Shown here: positions 32,401 through 39,850 of the stretch, in pieces | How positions within the stretch are numbered: the first letter of the stretch is position 1 | Layout of the letters: every line of letters starts with the position of its first letter | Source of the DNA: Embleya sp040605455 | GTDB taxonomy: Bacteria > Actinomycetota > Actinomycetes > Streptomycetales > Streptomycetaceae | Reading direction: 5' to 3' | Assembly: GCF_040605455.1 (NCBI RefSeq) | Contig: NZ_JBEXCV010000057.1 | Span: 1 to 50,068, forward strand | Length of the DNA: 50,068 nt | The notes under the pieces: model-generated | Told to the model about the DNA's origin: nothing | What the model saw: only the letters and a program-made list of their open reading frames with translations | Databases searched by the model: none | Program-made: the position numbers and the translations under genes

Positions 32401-34649
32401 ACCGCCGCGCCCAGCCGATCCCGCGCGGCCGTCAGCGGCGCGCCTCGATCGCGGCCGAACCGCAACAACTCGGCACCCTCGCGAAACAGCGTCTCGGCCA
32501 GCGCGACCCGATATCCCTCGTGGTCGGGAAACGCATCCCGACACGCCTGCCAGTGCTCGCGCGCGAGCGCGTGGTCGCCGGCGGCGAGCGCGGCGCGGGC
32601 CAGCAAATCCCTTGCGGTGGCCACGTTGTGTGCGCGGATCGCGTCGTTGACCCCGCCCGGCGCCGCCCACAACTCGTCCGCTCGCTCCACCCGGCCCAGC
32701 CGGGCATATCCCAGGCCCAGATGGAAGCGCGCCGAGCCGGTCGGCTCGGTACGCACCGGCGCCAACACCTCGATCCCGTCCGCGACCCGGCCCGCCGCGA
32801 TCCGGGCCGCGCCCAGGCGCACGACGCCCGGTGTCCAGTCCGGCCGAGTCGCCAGCCCACCTTCGTACGCCTCGGCGGCGCCCGGGAGCTCGCCGGCGTG
32901 CTCGCGTACCAGGCCCAGCCCGAAGCGGGCCGGCGCGTACCCCGGGTCGAGCCGGGCGGCTATCTCGAACTCGCGCTGCGCCAGCGTCCATTCGTCCTCC
33001 AGGACGGCCAGTTGCCCGCGCGCGTAGTGGGCCCGCGGATCGTCCGGCGCGGCGGCCACCGCAGCCTCCGCGTCGGCCCGCGCCGCGCCCAGGTCGCCCT
33101 CGTCCCGATAGGCGATGCCCCGGAACAACAAAGCCTCGGCGGCCAACGGCGAATCGTCGTCCACCCGGTCCAACACCCGCCAGAACGAGGCGATGGCATC
33201 CTGCCGCCGCTCGCGTCGCAACCGAACGCACGCCTGCCGGTGGTGCGCGAGTGCGCTGTCGTCGCCCGCGTCGATCGTCGCCGAGAACGCCGCGTCGGCC
33301 GACTCCACTTCGCCGATAGCGCTGTAGGCGCGGGCCAGCAGGTGGTGCTGCGCCGCGTCGCGCTCGCGGACCTCGGCCAGGTGCACCACCGCGCGCGCCG
33401 CGTCGCCCTGCTCGAACAGTGCGCGACCCAGGCCGAACCGGGCTCGCGCGTGGTCGGGTTCGGCGGCCACCACCCGCTCGAAACAGGGCGCCGCCGCCGC
33501 GAAATCGTCGTCCTGGTCGTGCAGCGTGCCCAGAGTCAGGTTGGCCCCGAGGTGGCGGGGCTGCTTCGCCAGCACCCGCCGCAGCACCGGGAAGGCCGCC
33601 GACCGATCGCCGCGGGCCAGGGTGAGCGTGACGAACTCCATTTGCACGTCGGCGTGTTCCGGCAACATTTCGGCCGCCCGGCGCAGCGGCTCCAGCGCCG
33701 CCGCGTCCCGGCCGAGGGCGTGCTGGGCGCGGCCCAGCCCGAGCCATGCCTGCGCGTGGGCGGGGGCCAGAGTGCAGGTGCGGGTGAGCAGGCCCACGGC
33801 GGCTTCGAGCGCCGCATCTCGGGACACCTTGTCGGCGGGCTTGCGACGCAGGTGGGTCAGCGCCATCGCGTACAGCACCTCGGGCCGCTCCGGCTCGATG
33901 GTCAGCGAGCGCTCGAACGCGGCGAGCGCCTCGTCCGGCCGACCCGCGTCGCGGTACAGCCTGCCCAGTTCGTAGCCGGTGGCCGCGCGTGGCACGAGCC
34001 GGTCGGCGCGCTCGAACGCGGCGATCGCCTCGGCCGCCCGACCGAGGTCGCGCAGCGCGCAGGCACGGGCGTACACCGCCCATTCCAGCCGTGGTGCCCC
34101 CGCCTCGATCCGGCCCGCGAGTTCCTCGACCGCGATCAGTTCGCTCTTCGGCAGGCCGGTGGCGACCACGCACCTGGCCTCCAGGAAGTCGTACGCCACA
34201 TGGTCGGGGTCGGTGTCGGTGCGGGTGACCAGCTCCACGCAGATCGCGACGTCCAGCGGCCCCGGTTCGGCCCGCCGGGTCGCTTGGGCGGCGGTCAGCT
34301 CCAATGCGGCGACGGGCAGTGCGGTCAGCGCGAACGCGGTGCGGAAGGCGGTGATCGCGTCGGCCGAGCGGCCCTGCCGGCCGGCCACCTCGCCGAGTCC
34401 GATCAGCGCCCGCCCGTGCGTGTCGGCGAGCGTGTCCGGGGTGCCGGGCTTGACCAGCGCGTCCGCGACGCGTCGATAGCCGCGCTCGGCCGCAGCGAGC
34501 CGGCCCGCCCGGTGTGCGGCCTCGGCCTGGGCCAAAAGCGTCTCGGCGCGGGCCGCGATCGAGGCGGGTCTGCGGCGGAAACCGAACCACATCAGAGCAG
34601 CCACCAAGGCGATGAGGGCCGCGACGGCGGCGAGAAGCGGGACCGTCAT
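29478..34649 (-). CDS. Very large membrane-anchored TPR protein with an inserted zinc-binding segment
   Basis: A 1723-residue protein if ATG 34649 is used (GTG 34661 is an alternative); neither has a strong ribosome-binding site. One N-terminal membrane helix (VPLLAAVAALIALVAALMWF) is followed by a cytoplasmic solenoid of many TPR-like helix pairs, for example GYELGRLYRDAGRPDEALAA and ARARFGLGRALFEQGDAARA. Around residue 875 the solenoid is interrupted by a cysteine cluster (MCETAGC, CGQCGRAYCGDHG) resembling a B-box-type zinc site, a roughly 40-residue Gly-rich spacer and a second cluster (CGGCVDSM). TPR pairs then resume to the end, interrupted by a Ser/Gly/Val repeat tract. It is probably a scaffold; the partners are unknown. 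It precedes the J-like gene. Confidence 0.82.
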   Translation of the reverse strand: MTVPLLAAVAALIALVAALMWFGFRRRPASIAARAETLLAQAEAAHRAGRLAAAERGYRRVADALVKPGTPDTLADTHGRALIGLGEVAGRQGRSADAITAFRTAFALTALPVAALELTAAQATRRAEPGPLDVAICVELVTRTDTDPDHVAYDFLEARCVVATGLPKSELIAVEELAGRIEAGAPRLEWAVYARACALRDLGRAAEAIAAFERADRLVPRAATGYELGRLYRDAGRPDEALAAFERSLTIEPERPEVLYAMALTHLRRKPADKVSRDAALEAAVGLLTRTCTLAPAHAQAWLGLGRAQHALGRDAAALEPLRRAAEMLPEHADVQMEFVTLTLARGDRSAAFPVLRRVLAKQPRHLGANLTLGTLHDQDDDFAAAAPCFERVVAAEPDHARARFGLGRALFEQGDAARAVVHLAEVRERDAAQHHLLARAYSAIGEVESADAAFSATIDAGDDSALAHHRQACVRLRRERRQDAIASFWRVLDRVDDDSPLAAEALLFRGIAYRDEGDLGAARADAEAAVAAAPDDPRAHYARGQLAVLEDEWTLAQREFEIAARLDPGYAPARFGLGLVREHAGELPGAAEAYEGGLATRPDWTPGVVRLGAARIAAGRVADGIEVLAPVRTEPTGSARFHLGLGYARLGRVERADELWAAPGGVNDAIRAHNVATARDLLARAALAAGDHALAREHWQACRDAFPDHEGYRVALAETLFREGAELLRFGRDRGAPLTAARDRLGAAVALVPGDRRIRVHLAIAALYAGEPAVAVRLSAALDPVADPRVGHLAPLARLALGAGTVPLGALVEAEPAAWAVRGMHAARGRRWGDAAEAYRQALVVPGPVEPEPRAAMCETAGCAASARAACGQCGRAYCGDHGVLGGVDGFGGLGVVGGIGDVDGVGGHGGIGGLSAPGAAGGELPARCGGCVDSMLAALTACAHRAGAGDAAEAELIRWARGDDRTSAHHLLALLRAQRGDHDTALAGLEQVLAGPGATEEGRLIAARVYVRRAAVHSADLVAAAADVERAARLVPELPQVRRARPLLRSWQALAHARADRHDASIAIRLDLERAVPTDVRNLQCLALSALRAGSAGGAGHTTAMWQLVCGTWAAVLYSPRFWIDLEARTGREISAEQIRTARTEQIERVHRELGERAGQSEGAVAALYRELAQRWSLEVAATERVAHTEPAPASIACGPLFLARVADPEHGSPAGRELAAAVLAAVDPHTADLLGPLGVYHHLIDAGRFDEAITGLTALAGLAGPAATPGVAALLARAHLARARYLGERGEWAQALACLEQAAPIPADATNLAAEVGVRAAQAVLAADPNEHGQTARLLERSWALAPDGPGLREALAGAYAQLARREHERKLYRDAIALVRRALELTPDDESVRALAAGALRGLVMELLARNTDAAVAEAVVAMREAHALDPGEAGRIGLTNALFLSAERLALRGGAREQAVAAMREALELADAGAGEGPSTAGSSAPGSAVADSPVSGSAVSGPSVTGSAVSGSSVAAEARRRVAALLVEAAQARERDEDFDRAIDLLEEARHYGDDPPIRRALAFNHYYARHYEVAEQLLRREIADGLEIESLREAWIVVVVDRAYDLLAKDGAYEAIEVLTRALGEHEEPRLRDALVAVYLREERYQDTIRTLEAIPSTPENTVLLALALHNEGVRQANMGHNHTALVHLERANEYHPTEGTREILDEIRARIHGYY
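30091..30210 (-). repeat. Eight tandem 15-bp units within the TPR gene
   Basis: Eight successive 15-base units (ACCGACGAGCCGGAG and relatives, starting 30091, 30106, 30121 and so on to 30196) encode pentapeptides of the type S-x-V-S-G in the C-terminal part of the large TPR protein. The tract is a low-complexity linker between two helical regions and likely varies in length by slippage. Confidence 0.85.
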
Positions 34650-34860
34650 CGGGCGGCCCACGGGGTATGCCGAACTTCGTCGATCAACGGGTCCCCCGAC
34701 CGTTTATCCCAACACCGTTCACGCAGATATCGAGCGCTCATGCTAGAACACCGACTATCCGACTTTCAGGTGCTCGGCGGGCCCGGGTTGGGCAAAATCG
34801 CGCCGCACGCGGACATGGCGGCCTCGGCGCGGTGAGCGGTGCCGACTACGCTCGGTGGCC

Positions 34861-35424
34861 ATGACCACCACACCGCCCCCGGATCCACCCACCGAGCAGG
34901 ATTTCCGCCGGTTGCTGGAGTGCACCGGCGCCGACATTACTCCCGGACTGACCGCGGACGAGTTCGATTCGGTGGAAAAGCACTTCGGTTTCCGGTTCGC
35001 CGCCGATCACCGTCTGTTGTTGTCGCTCGGCCTGCCGATCGGAAAAGGCTGGCCGAATTGGCGCGACGGCAACGCGCGCGGCCTCAAGGCTCAACTGGGT
35101 TGGCCGGGCGAGGGGGTGCTGTACGACGTGGAGCACAACGCGTTCTGGCCGGCGGCGTGGGGCGCGCGCCCGGCGCAGCTGCGGCACGCGCTCAAGTCGG
35201 CGCGCTATCACCTGGCTCGGGTGCCGACGATGGTGCCGGTGTTCGGCCACCGCTACCTGCCCGGCGCCGAGGGCCAGTGGGACCACCCGGTGTTGTCCGT
35301 GATGCAGACCGACATCGTGGTGTACGGCGCGAACCTGGCCAACTACCTCGCGGTGGAGTTCGCCGACGGCAGGATCGAACACGCGCCGGTGACCGTGCCG
35401 TTCTGGTCGGACCTGGTTTCCTGA
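34861..35424 (+). CDS. SMI1/KNR4-family protein
   Basis: A 187-residue soluble protein starting at ATG 34861 (GTG 34855 is also in frame). The N-terminal half has the SMI1/KNR4 pattern LTADEFDSVEKHFGFRFAADHRLLLSLGLP followed by WPNWRD. The C-terminal part has HALKSARYHL..VPTMVPVFGHRYLPG, VLSVMQTDIVVYGANLANYL and PFWSDLV. The SUKH superfamily includes many immunity proteins of contact-dependent and polymorphic toxin systems, but stand-alone copies of this subtype are common in streptomycetes and have no toxin beside them, as here. It is divergent from the TPR gene across about 210 bases. Confidence 0.8.
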   Translation: MTTTPPPDPPTEQDFRRLLECTGADITPGLTADEFDSVEKHFGFRFAADHRLLLSLGLPIGKGWPNWRDGNARGLKAQLGWPGEGVLYDVEHNAFWPAAWGARPAQLRHALKSARYHLARVPTMVPVFGHRYLPGAEGQWDHPVLSVMQTDIVVYGANLANYLAVEFADGRIEHAPVTVPFWSDLVS

Positions 35425-35591
35425 GCGGGTACGTCCGGCGCGCTCCGAAGGCGTGAACGGAGCCTCGGGCACGACCTCGGCCTCGTGAGCCGACAGCCCT
35501 GACCGCTTCGAAAGCCTCGACAGCCTCGGCGGCTCCCGCGACCCCGACCGGCCCCGTCTCGCCGTGTCGACACCCGCCGGCGGCCGCGGGC

Positions 35592-35900
35592 TCAGTCGGT
35601 GAGCCGGGCGTGGTTCGCGTCCGGCAGCCAGTCCCGGGTCGGGTCGTGGTCGAGCCAGCGCTCGCGGGCGCCTATCCGGCCGAACTCGCGGAGCAGATCG
35701 GCCAGCCGAGGATGCGGCCGATCCGCATTCCACAGCAGGGACCAGGCGTACAGCGGGGCGGGCTCGACCAGCGGGATGGAGCGCACGTCGCGGGCGCCGG
35801 CAGGCAGCGGGCGATCGGCGGGCAGCAGCGCGAAGCACGTGGGGTCGGTCCGCAGGTGGTCGACGAAGTGCTCCAGGCCCAGGTTGGGCCCGGTCGCCCA
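35592..35900 (-). pseudogene. LysR-family regulator, C-terminal fragment
   Basis: The minus frame ending at TGA 35592 carries about 100 residues of a LysR ligand-binding domain: HFVDHLRTDPTCFALLPADR, VRSIPLVEPAPLYAWSLLW, HPRLADLLREFGRIG. The DNA-binding N-terminus and the first part of the effector domain are absent; coding character stops at about 35900, where the truncated hydrolase of the opposite strand begins. The frame does not continue into recognisable LysR sequence upstream, so it is a truncated relic. Confidence 0.65.
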
Positions 35901-35939
35901 CCGAAGGCGTCGGCGAATCGTTCGAGGAAGTCGAGCCGA

Positions 35940-36508
35940 TCCACCGCTGCCGGGCACCACAGCACACTGCCACGCCCTTCGACGGGCCCGGCCAGGGATT
36001 CCTGATCGACACCGCGCCGCGCGCCGACTATCACCACGTGGTCGGCCGGGTGATCGACGCCTTGGCGACCCGCGACGACGTCGACACGACCGCCGGCGTG
36101 GGCCTGGTCGGGATGAGCCTGGGCGGCTTCTACGCGATCCTCACCGCCGCGCACGAACCGCGAGTGGTCGCCACCGTCGCGGTGAGCGGCCCGTACCGCC
36201 TCGACTGGGCCGAACTCCCGCCGTTCGTGCGGGAGACGCTCACGGTGCGTACGGGAAGCACGGGTGCCGCCGAGGAGTTCGTGCGCGGCGTCGATCTGGC
36301 CGACATCGCCTCGGGCATCGGCACGCCGCTGCGGGTGGTCGAAGGCGGTGACGACATTACGCCCGGAGTCCTTTCCGCCGAACGTGTCGGTCACGAGGCG
36401 CCGTTGGGCGGGGTGCTCGTGCTGCCGCACGGTGATCACCTGGTGTGCGACGCACAATCCGGGTGGCTTCCCGACACCGCCGACTGGCTCACCGACCGGC
36501 TCGGGTAG
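35940..36508 (+). pseudogene. Alpha/beta hydrolase (FrsA/dienelactone-type), 5'-truncated
   Basis: From about 35940 the + frame reads PFDGPGQGFLIDTAPRADYH, then VIDALATRDDVD, VGLVGMSLGGFYAILTAAHE (nucleophile Ser in GMSLGG), VEGGDDITPGVLSAERV and LPHGDHLVCDAQSG (catalytic His). The catalytic core is intact, but the N-terminal domain that such esterases carry (100 residues or more) is missing. The first in-frame start, GTG 36038, lies after the first strand of the fold. The missing 5' end abuts the equally truncated LysR gene. A minimal 156-residue product from 36038 could be made but would lack the oxyanion-hole strand. Confidence 0.6.
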
Positions 36509-36517
36509 CCGACGGCT

Positions 36518-37165
36518 TCAACCGGTCAGGCCCGCGTCGTGGGCGATCAGGCCGGCCTGGGTGCGGTTGGTGCAGTCGAGTTTGGTCAGGGTGCGGGATA
36601 CATACGCCTTGACGGTCGCTTCGGTGAGGTGCAGGCGCCCGGCGATCTGCGAGTTGGACAGCCCCTCGCCGAGGCAGCCCAGGATCTCGGTCTCCCGGAC
36701 GCTGAGATCACGGATCGTGTGCCGGGCCGCCCGGCGCGCGCTGTCGCGGGCCGCGCTCGCGCCGATCAGATTGCGGGCGGCGGCCGGCGACAACACCGTG
36801 TGGCCGTCGGCGGCCACCCGCAGCAGCGCGATCAGTTCCTCGGGAGGGGTGTCCTTGAGGAGGAAGCCGACCGCGCCCGTGTGCAGCGCGCGGAGCACGT
36901 GGTCGTCGGTGTCGATCGTGGTCAGTACGACGACCCTGGGCGGTGTGTCGAGTCGAACCATCCGGCGCAGCGCGGAGAGCCCGTCCACGCCGGGCATGTG
37001 CAGGTCGAGCAGGACCACGTCGGGGCGGTGTCGGACCACCTGCTCCAGCGCCTCCGCGCCGTCGTACGCCTCGCCGACGATCTCGATGTCCGGGGCGCCG
37101 CCGAGGATGGTGCGCAGGTGTGCGCAGACCATTCGTTCGTCGTCCACAAGCAGGAGTCGAATCAT
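36518..37165 (-). CDS. NarL/LuxR-family response regulator
   Basis: A 215-residue regulator starting at ATG 37165. Receiver domain: LLLVDDERMVCAHLRTIL, phosphorylated Asp in DVVLLDLHMPGVDGL, Thr in VVVLTTIDTDD, Lys in GFLLKDTPPEELIALLR. The LuxR-type helix-turn-helix is LSVRETEILGCLGEGLSNSQ, LHLTEATVKAYVSRTLTKL. All key residues are intact. It overlaps the stop of the upstream kinase gene by four bases (ATGA). That kinase has lost its phospho-acceptor region, so this regulator has probably lost its cognate signal and may be an orphan. Confidence 0.93.
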   Translation of the reverse strand: MIRLLLVDDERMVCAHLRTILGGAPDIEIVGEAYDGAEALEQVVRHRPDVVLLDLHMPGVDGLSALRRMVRLDTPPRVVVLTTIDTDDHVLRALHTGAVGFLLKDTPPEELIALLRVAADGHTVLSPAAARNLIGASAARDSARRAARHTIRDLSVRETEILGCLGEGLSNSQIAGRLHLTEATVKAYVSRTLTKLDCTNRTQAGLIAHDAGLTG

Positions 37166-37755
37166 GCGGCACCTTCGTGGAGGTCTCGGTGGGTTCGGTC
37201 GGTGGTGACGGGTGTGGCGATCGGGACGAGTGCCTCCACGACGAAGCCGCCGGTTTCGTCGGGTTCGGCGCGCAGCCGGCCGCCCAGGAGTTCGACGCGT
37301 TCGCGCAGGCCGAGCAGGCCGGTACCGCCGGTGCCGAGGTCGACGTCCGGGGCCCGTGCCCCGGCCGTGTTCGCGACGGTGATGCCGATGCCGGAGGGCT
37401 CGTACCGGATCGACACCTCGACGTGTGCGCCGGGCGCGTGTTTGTGCACGTTGGTCAGCGCCTCCTGCACCACACGCCGCACGGTTCGTACAGCCGCCGG
37501 TGCGTCGGCATCGTCCGGGGTGCCGGTCACGGTCAGCTCGATGGGCACGCCGGCCGTTCGCGAGTCGGCGATCAGATCGGATACGTCCAGCCCGGTCGCC
37601 CCGCCGCCGCGCGCGCTCGCGCCGGCCGGCGACGGGTCGTCGGGGTCCCGCAGCACCGCGACCAACTCGCGTAGCTCGGCCAGCGCCTGACAGCCCGTCA
37701 ACCGCAACTCCTCGGCGGCCGAACGCACGTTGTCGCGCTCGGCGATCGTGCGCGG
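37162..37755 (-). pseudogene. Histidine kinase, N-terminally truncated (no phospho-acceptor His)
   Basis: Homology to NarL-partner (HPK7-type) kinases starts abruptly at about 37755 with ERDNVRSAAEELRLTG and continues ALAELRELVAVLRDPDD, VRRVVQEALTNVHKHAPGAH (N box), TVANTAGARAP, GTGGTGLLGLRERVELLGGR and the C-terminal strand. The membrane domain and the dimerisation helix carrying the conserved His (normally ...HDVVAH...) are absent. The open frame continues upstream to 37992, but the added residues are not kinase-like. An IS5-type transposase scrap lies immediately beyond the break. The remaining ATPase domain cannot autophosphorylate by itself. Confidence 0.75.
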
Positions 37756-37783
37756 ACCGGGGCAATCAACAAAGGGAGCACCG

Positions 37784-37852
37784 GCGTCGGACGGCGATGC
37801 CTCGCCACGCCTTCGTGTTGTTGATCCGCCGCTCGACAATGATCCGCGCGGC
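37784..37852 (-). mobile_element. Scrap of an IS5-family transposase C-terminus
   Basis: In one minus frame the 23 codons from 37852 to 37784 contain VERRINNTKAWRGIAVR. This matches the end of IS5-type DDE transposases, which read VERxINxLKxWRGIATRY. No other part of the element, and no inverted repeats, are visible. It sits at the exact place where the truncated kinase loses homology, so it probably marks the insertion or deletion that broke the kinase gene. Confidence 0.5.
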
Positions 37853-37997
37853 TGCGGTTCCTCACCGGTGAGGGGCAATCGCGATCGTCGAGACGTCACT
37901 CGGCAACGCGGTTCTCGTGGTAAGCGTGCTACGAGCACAGACCTTCCGAACTGCTGGAGGCCGGGGTCGGACCTGCGCTGGATCGGTTGCACGACGA

Positions 37998-38023
37998 AGC
38001 CCCGTCACGTGGGTGACGGGGCT
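37998..38023 (-). terminator. Terminator of the XRE-DUF397 operon
   Basis: AGCCCCGTCAC (37998-38008) and GTGACGGGGCT (38013-38023) form a perfect 11-bp stem with the four-base loop GTGG. It begins 15 bases after the DUF397 stop on the minus strand and is followed by TTCGT, a weak T-tail. Confidence 0.7.
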
Positions 38024-38038
38024 CGGTCGGCTGGTGGG

Positions 38039-38236
38039 TCAGGCAGCGCGCAGCGTGGACAGCAGGGCCGACCAGGATGCGGGGGTGACCACCAGGTGAC
38101 CGACACTCGGGTCCTTGGAGTCCCGGACAGGCACGGCCGAGAAGCCTGGGGCGACCTCTACGCACTCCGCTCCTTGAGGGGCGCTGTAGGTCGACTTACG
38201 CCACATCGCGTGACCGAGTTCGGGCTCAAGGGTCAT
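38039..38236 (-). CDS. DUF397 domain protein
   Basis: A 65-residue protein of the DUF397 type: MWRKSTYSAPQGAECVEVA, then VPVRDSKDPSVGHLVVTPASW. The W-R-K-S-S/T-Y-S start and the RDSK.P core are the family hallmarks. Such proteins are encoded almost always beside an XRE/DUF5753 regulator in streptomycetes; in the BldB/WhiJ-like pairs they act as antagonists or partners. The start ATG 38236 overlaps the stop of the regulator gene by four bases (ATGA), so the two products are made in linked amounts. A terminator follows. Confidence 0.92.
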   Translation of the reverse strand: MTLEPELGHAMWRKSTYSAPQGAECVEVAPGFSAVPVRDSKDPSVGHLVVTPASWSALLSTLRAA

Positions 38237-39063
38237 GTTCTGAACTCCTCTATCGCTGCCTTGATCATTTCCGCCGAGTCCTTGGGCGACGGGGCGCGGG
38301 CGCACACGCGATCGTACGCCCCTTGCCGACGCCGGACTTCCTCCATGTCTTCGATCAATTGCCCGCTGTCGCTGCCTTCCAGCCATACACCGGTGGTTCC
38401 GTCGGCCAGTGTCATCAGCACCGTGGTTCCGCCGAGAAGCGGATGCCCGCCGAGCTTTGACGGCCACACTTGAATCGTCGTTCGGATCGTGTCGACCTGC
38501 GGCAGAAGCGACGCGAGCTGCCGATGTGTTGTCTCGTGGCTTCCGATCATCCGGTGCAACACGGCTTCGTCAAGTACGGCCGAGTAGGCGGGCGGATCAT
38601 CGCGGGTGAGGGTGGACTGCCGTGCGATGCGCTCATTCGTGGCGTCGTCGATCTCTTCCTCTGTCTCGTACACCTCGCCATTGAGAAGCAACGCCCTTGC
38701 GTACTCGGGTGTTTGCAGCAGTCCGGGAACGACCTGGGGAGCGTACGTGCCGATCCGTACTGCCTTGGCCTCGTAGTCGCTCAACAAGCGCCACCTACCA
38801 GGGTGGCGATCGTCCTTGATCATCCGATACATGGACTGGAACATGAGCCCGGTTGCGAAGAGTTCGTCGAGCTTCGAGGGAATGTCGGATGGGATCGACC
38901 TTCGCGCACGCTCGAATCGCGACAGCGTCGATGTGTCGTAGCCGAGCTTCCCCGCAACGGTTTCGAGGGACAATCCGGCGGCTTCGCGATACTCCCGAAT
39001 CAACTCGCCGTAGGTGCCCCGAGGGCCGGCCCCGGGGTCAATGGGTCGTGGCTTGAATCGCAC
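38233..39063 (-). CDS. XRE-family helix-turn-helix regulator with DUF5753
   Basis: A 276-residue regulator. The start is GTG 39063 (VRFKPRPIDPG), with AAGGAG eight bases upstream; the frame is open further upstream without a good site. The N-terminal XRE helix-turn-helix is LIREYREAAGLSLETVAGKL, TSTLSRFERARRSIP. The DUF5753 part is DYEAKAVRIGTYAPQVVPGLL.TPEYARAL, LDEAVLHRMIGS, TIQVWPSKLGGH and GVWLEGSDS. It is the WhiJ-like partner of the DUF397 protein with which it overlaps. Such pairs influence development and antibiotic production in streptomycetes. A small divergent gene begins 124 bases away. Confidence 0.92.
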   Translation of the reverse strand: MRFKPRPIDPGAGPRGTYGELIREYREAAGLSLETVAGKLGYDTSTLSRFERARRSIPSDIPSKLDELFATGLMFQSMYRMIKDDRHPGRWRLLSDYEAKAVRIGTYAPQVVPGLLQTPEYARALLLNGEVYETEEEIDDATNERIARQSTLTRDDPPAYSAVLDEAVLHRMIGSHETTHRQLASLLPQVDTIRTTIQVWPSKLGGHPLLGGTTVLMTLADGTTGVWLEGSDSGQLIEDMEEVRRRQGAYDRVCARAPSPKDSAEMIKAAIEEFRT

Positions 39064-39186
39064 ACCCGTTCTCCTTGCCCTTGCCAAAAAATAATGCCCA
39101 CGGCTCCGAGCTTTCGAGCGTACAGAGAGTGGCGTCATCATCGCCTTACTCCCCGTGAAGTCATGCGGAGCGACGAAAGGCGTGCC

Positions 39187-39402
39187 ATGCACTCTCCGCC
39201 CGAGGACGGCAATCCGGAGCGACCCAAGAGTGACGGGGCGGGGCTCGTGGTTCATCGGATCAAACTGATCCGAACTCGTTTCCCGCGTTCATCCGAGCGA
39301 ACTGGCAGTTCGGCGCCGTGGCCATGGGGTGACGACCTGCCGGGCCACGAGCCTCCGTGTGCGTGCTCGCCGAACTGCCGGTATTTGCACGCTGACCACT
39401 GA
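39187..39402 (+). CDS. Small protein with C-terminal Cys/His cluster, divergent from the XRE gene
   Basis: A 71-residue protein starting at ATG 39187, with GAAAGG upstream at 39174-39179. The middle is basic (VVHRIKLIRTRFPRSSER), and the end is CACSPNCRYLHADH, a C-x-C-x3-C-x3-H-x2-H arrangement able to bind a metal ion. I do not recognise a family. It is divergent from the XRE-DUF397 operon, as small hypothetical genes often are in such loci. A 14-bp perfect stem hairpin follows 62 bases after its stop. Confidence 0.5.
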   Translation: MHSPPEDGNPERPKSDGAGLVVHRIKLIRTRFPRSSERTGSSAPWPWGDDLPGHEPPCACSPNCRYLHADH

Positions 39403-39463
39403 GCCGTTTCGTGTTCAGCCGAGAAGGAGAACCAGCGCGGCCGTATGCCGCCGCCTTTCAACC

Positions 39464-39510
39464 GGCAGCGGCCGGGCGTCTCGATTCCAGGCGTGAGCCC
39501 GGCCGCTGCC
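39464..39510. terminator. Perfect 14-bp stem hairpin between two small genes
   Basis: GGCAGCGGCCGGGC (39464-39477) and its exact complement GCCCGGCCGCTGCC (39497-39510) are separated by 19 bases. The hairpin lies after the 71-residue gene and 26 bases before the next ATG, so it can be a terminator for the first or a leader structure limiting the second. There is no T-run. Confidence 0.6.
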
Positions 39511-39535
39511 TCCATCTATCCACCGTGAGGCAGTG

Positions 39536-39850
39536 ATGGAGATTCAAGAATATTCAGCGATCCGTCTCGGTTCGCGTGTTCGGCACATCGACGAGCATGC
39601 GGATCTGCCGGAAGGGACGGTCGTTGCGCTTCCTCCGGCGTCGGAGCGGGTTGCCGTCGTGCAGCCGCATCCGGCAGGACGGTCGCCCTACCTGTGCCCG
39701 ATCGGTCATCTGGTCGAGGTCGACTTGGATGCGGAACTGGTCAAGGCAGTACGGCAGTTGTGGCACGTCGATCAGTTCGGCCGTGCTGTGGGTGCGCCGC
39801 TTTCGGTGCCGATCGAGCCCGGGGCCGAGTCCGTGCGGGAGGCGATGTGA
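39536..39850 (+). CDS. Hypothetical protein, 104 aa
   Basis: Starts at ATG 39536 (MEIQEYSAIRLGSRVRHID) with GAGG upstream and ends at TGA 39850, overlapping the GTG start of the next gene as GTGA. The sequence suggests small beta-rich folding (GSRVRHIDEHADLPEGTVVAL, VAVVQPHPAGRSPYLCPIGH, VEVDLDAELVKAVRQLWHVD). It has no membrane segment and no family I recognise. Translational coupling with the phosphotransferase-like gene suggests that they once worked together; that gene is frameshifted. Confidence 0.65.
   Translation: MEIQEYSAIRLGSRVRHIDEHADLPEGTVVALPPASERVAVVQPHPAGRSPYLCPIGHLVEVDLDAELVKAVRQLWHVDQFGRAVGAPLSVPIEPGAESVREAM

Noticed and set aside
31004..34835. Long + strand open frames opposite the TPR gene
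   Set aside because: Arg/Pro-rich shadows of the TPR gene; the minus frame has consistent TPR patterns and G/C third positions.
34861..35424. Immunity gene of a polymorphic toxin system (SMI1/KNR4)
   Set aside because: No toxin, secretion or repeat-rich gene is adjacent, and this subtype is a common stand-alone gene in streptomycetes.
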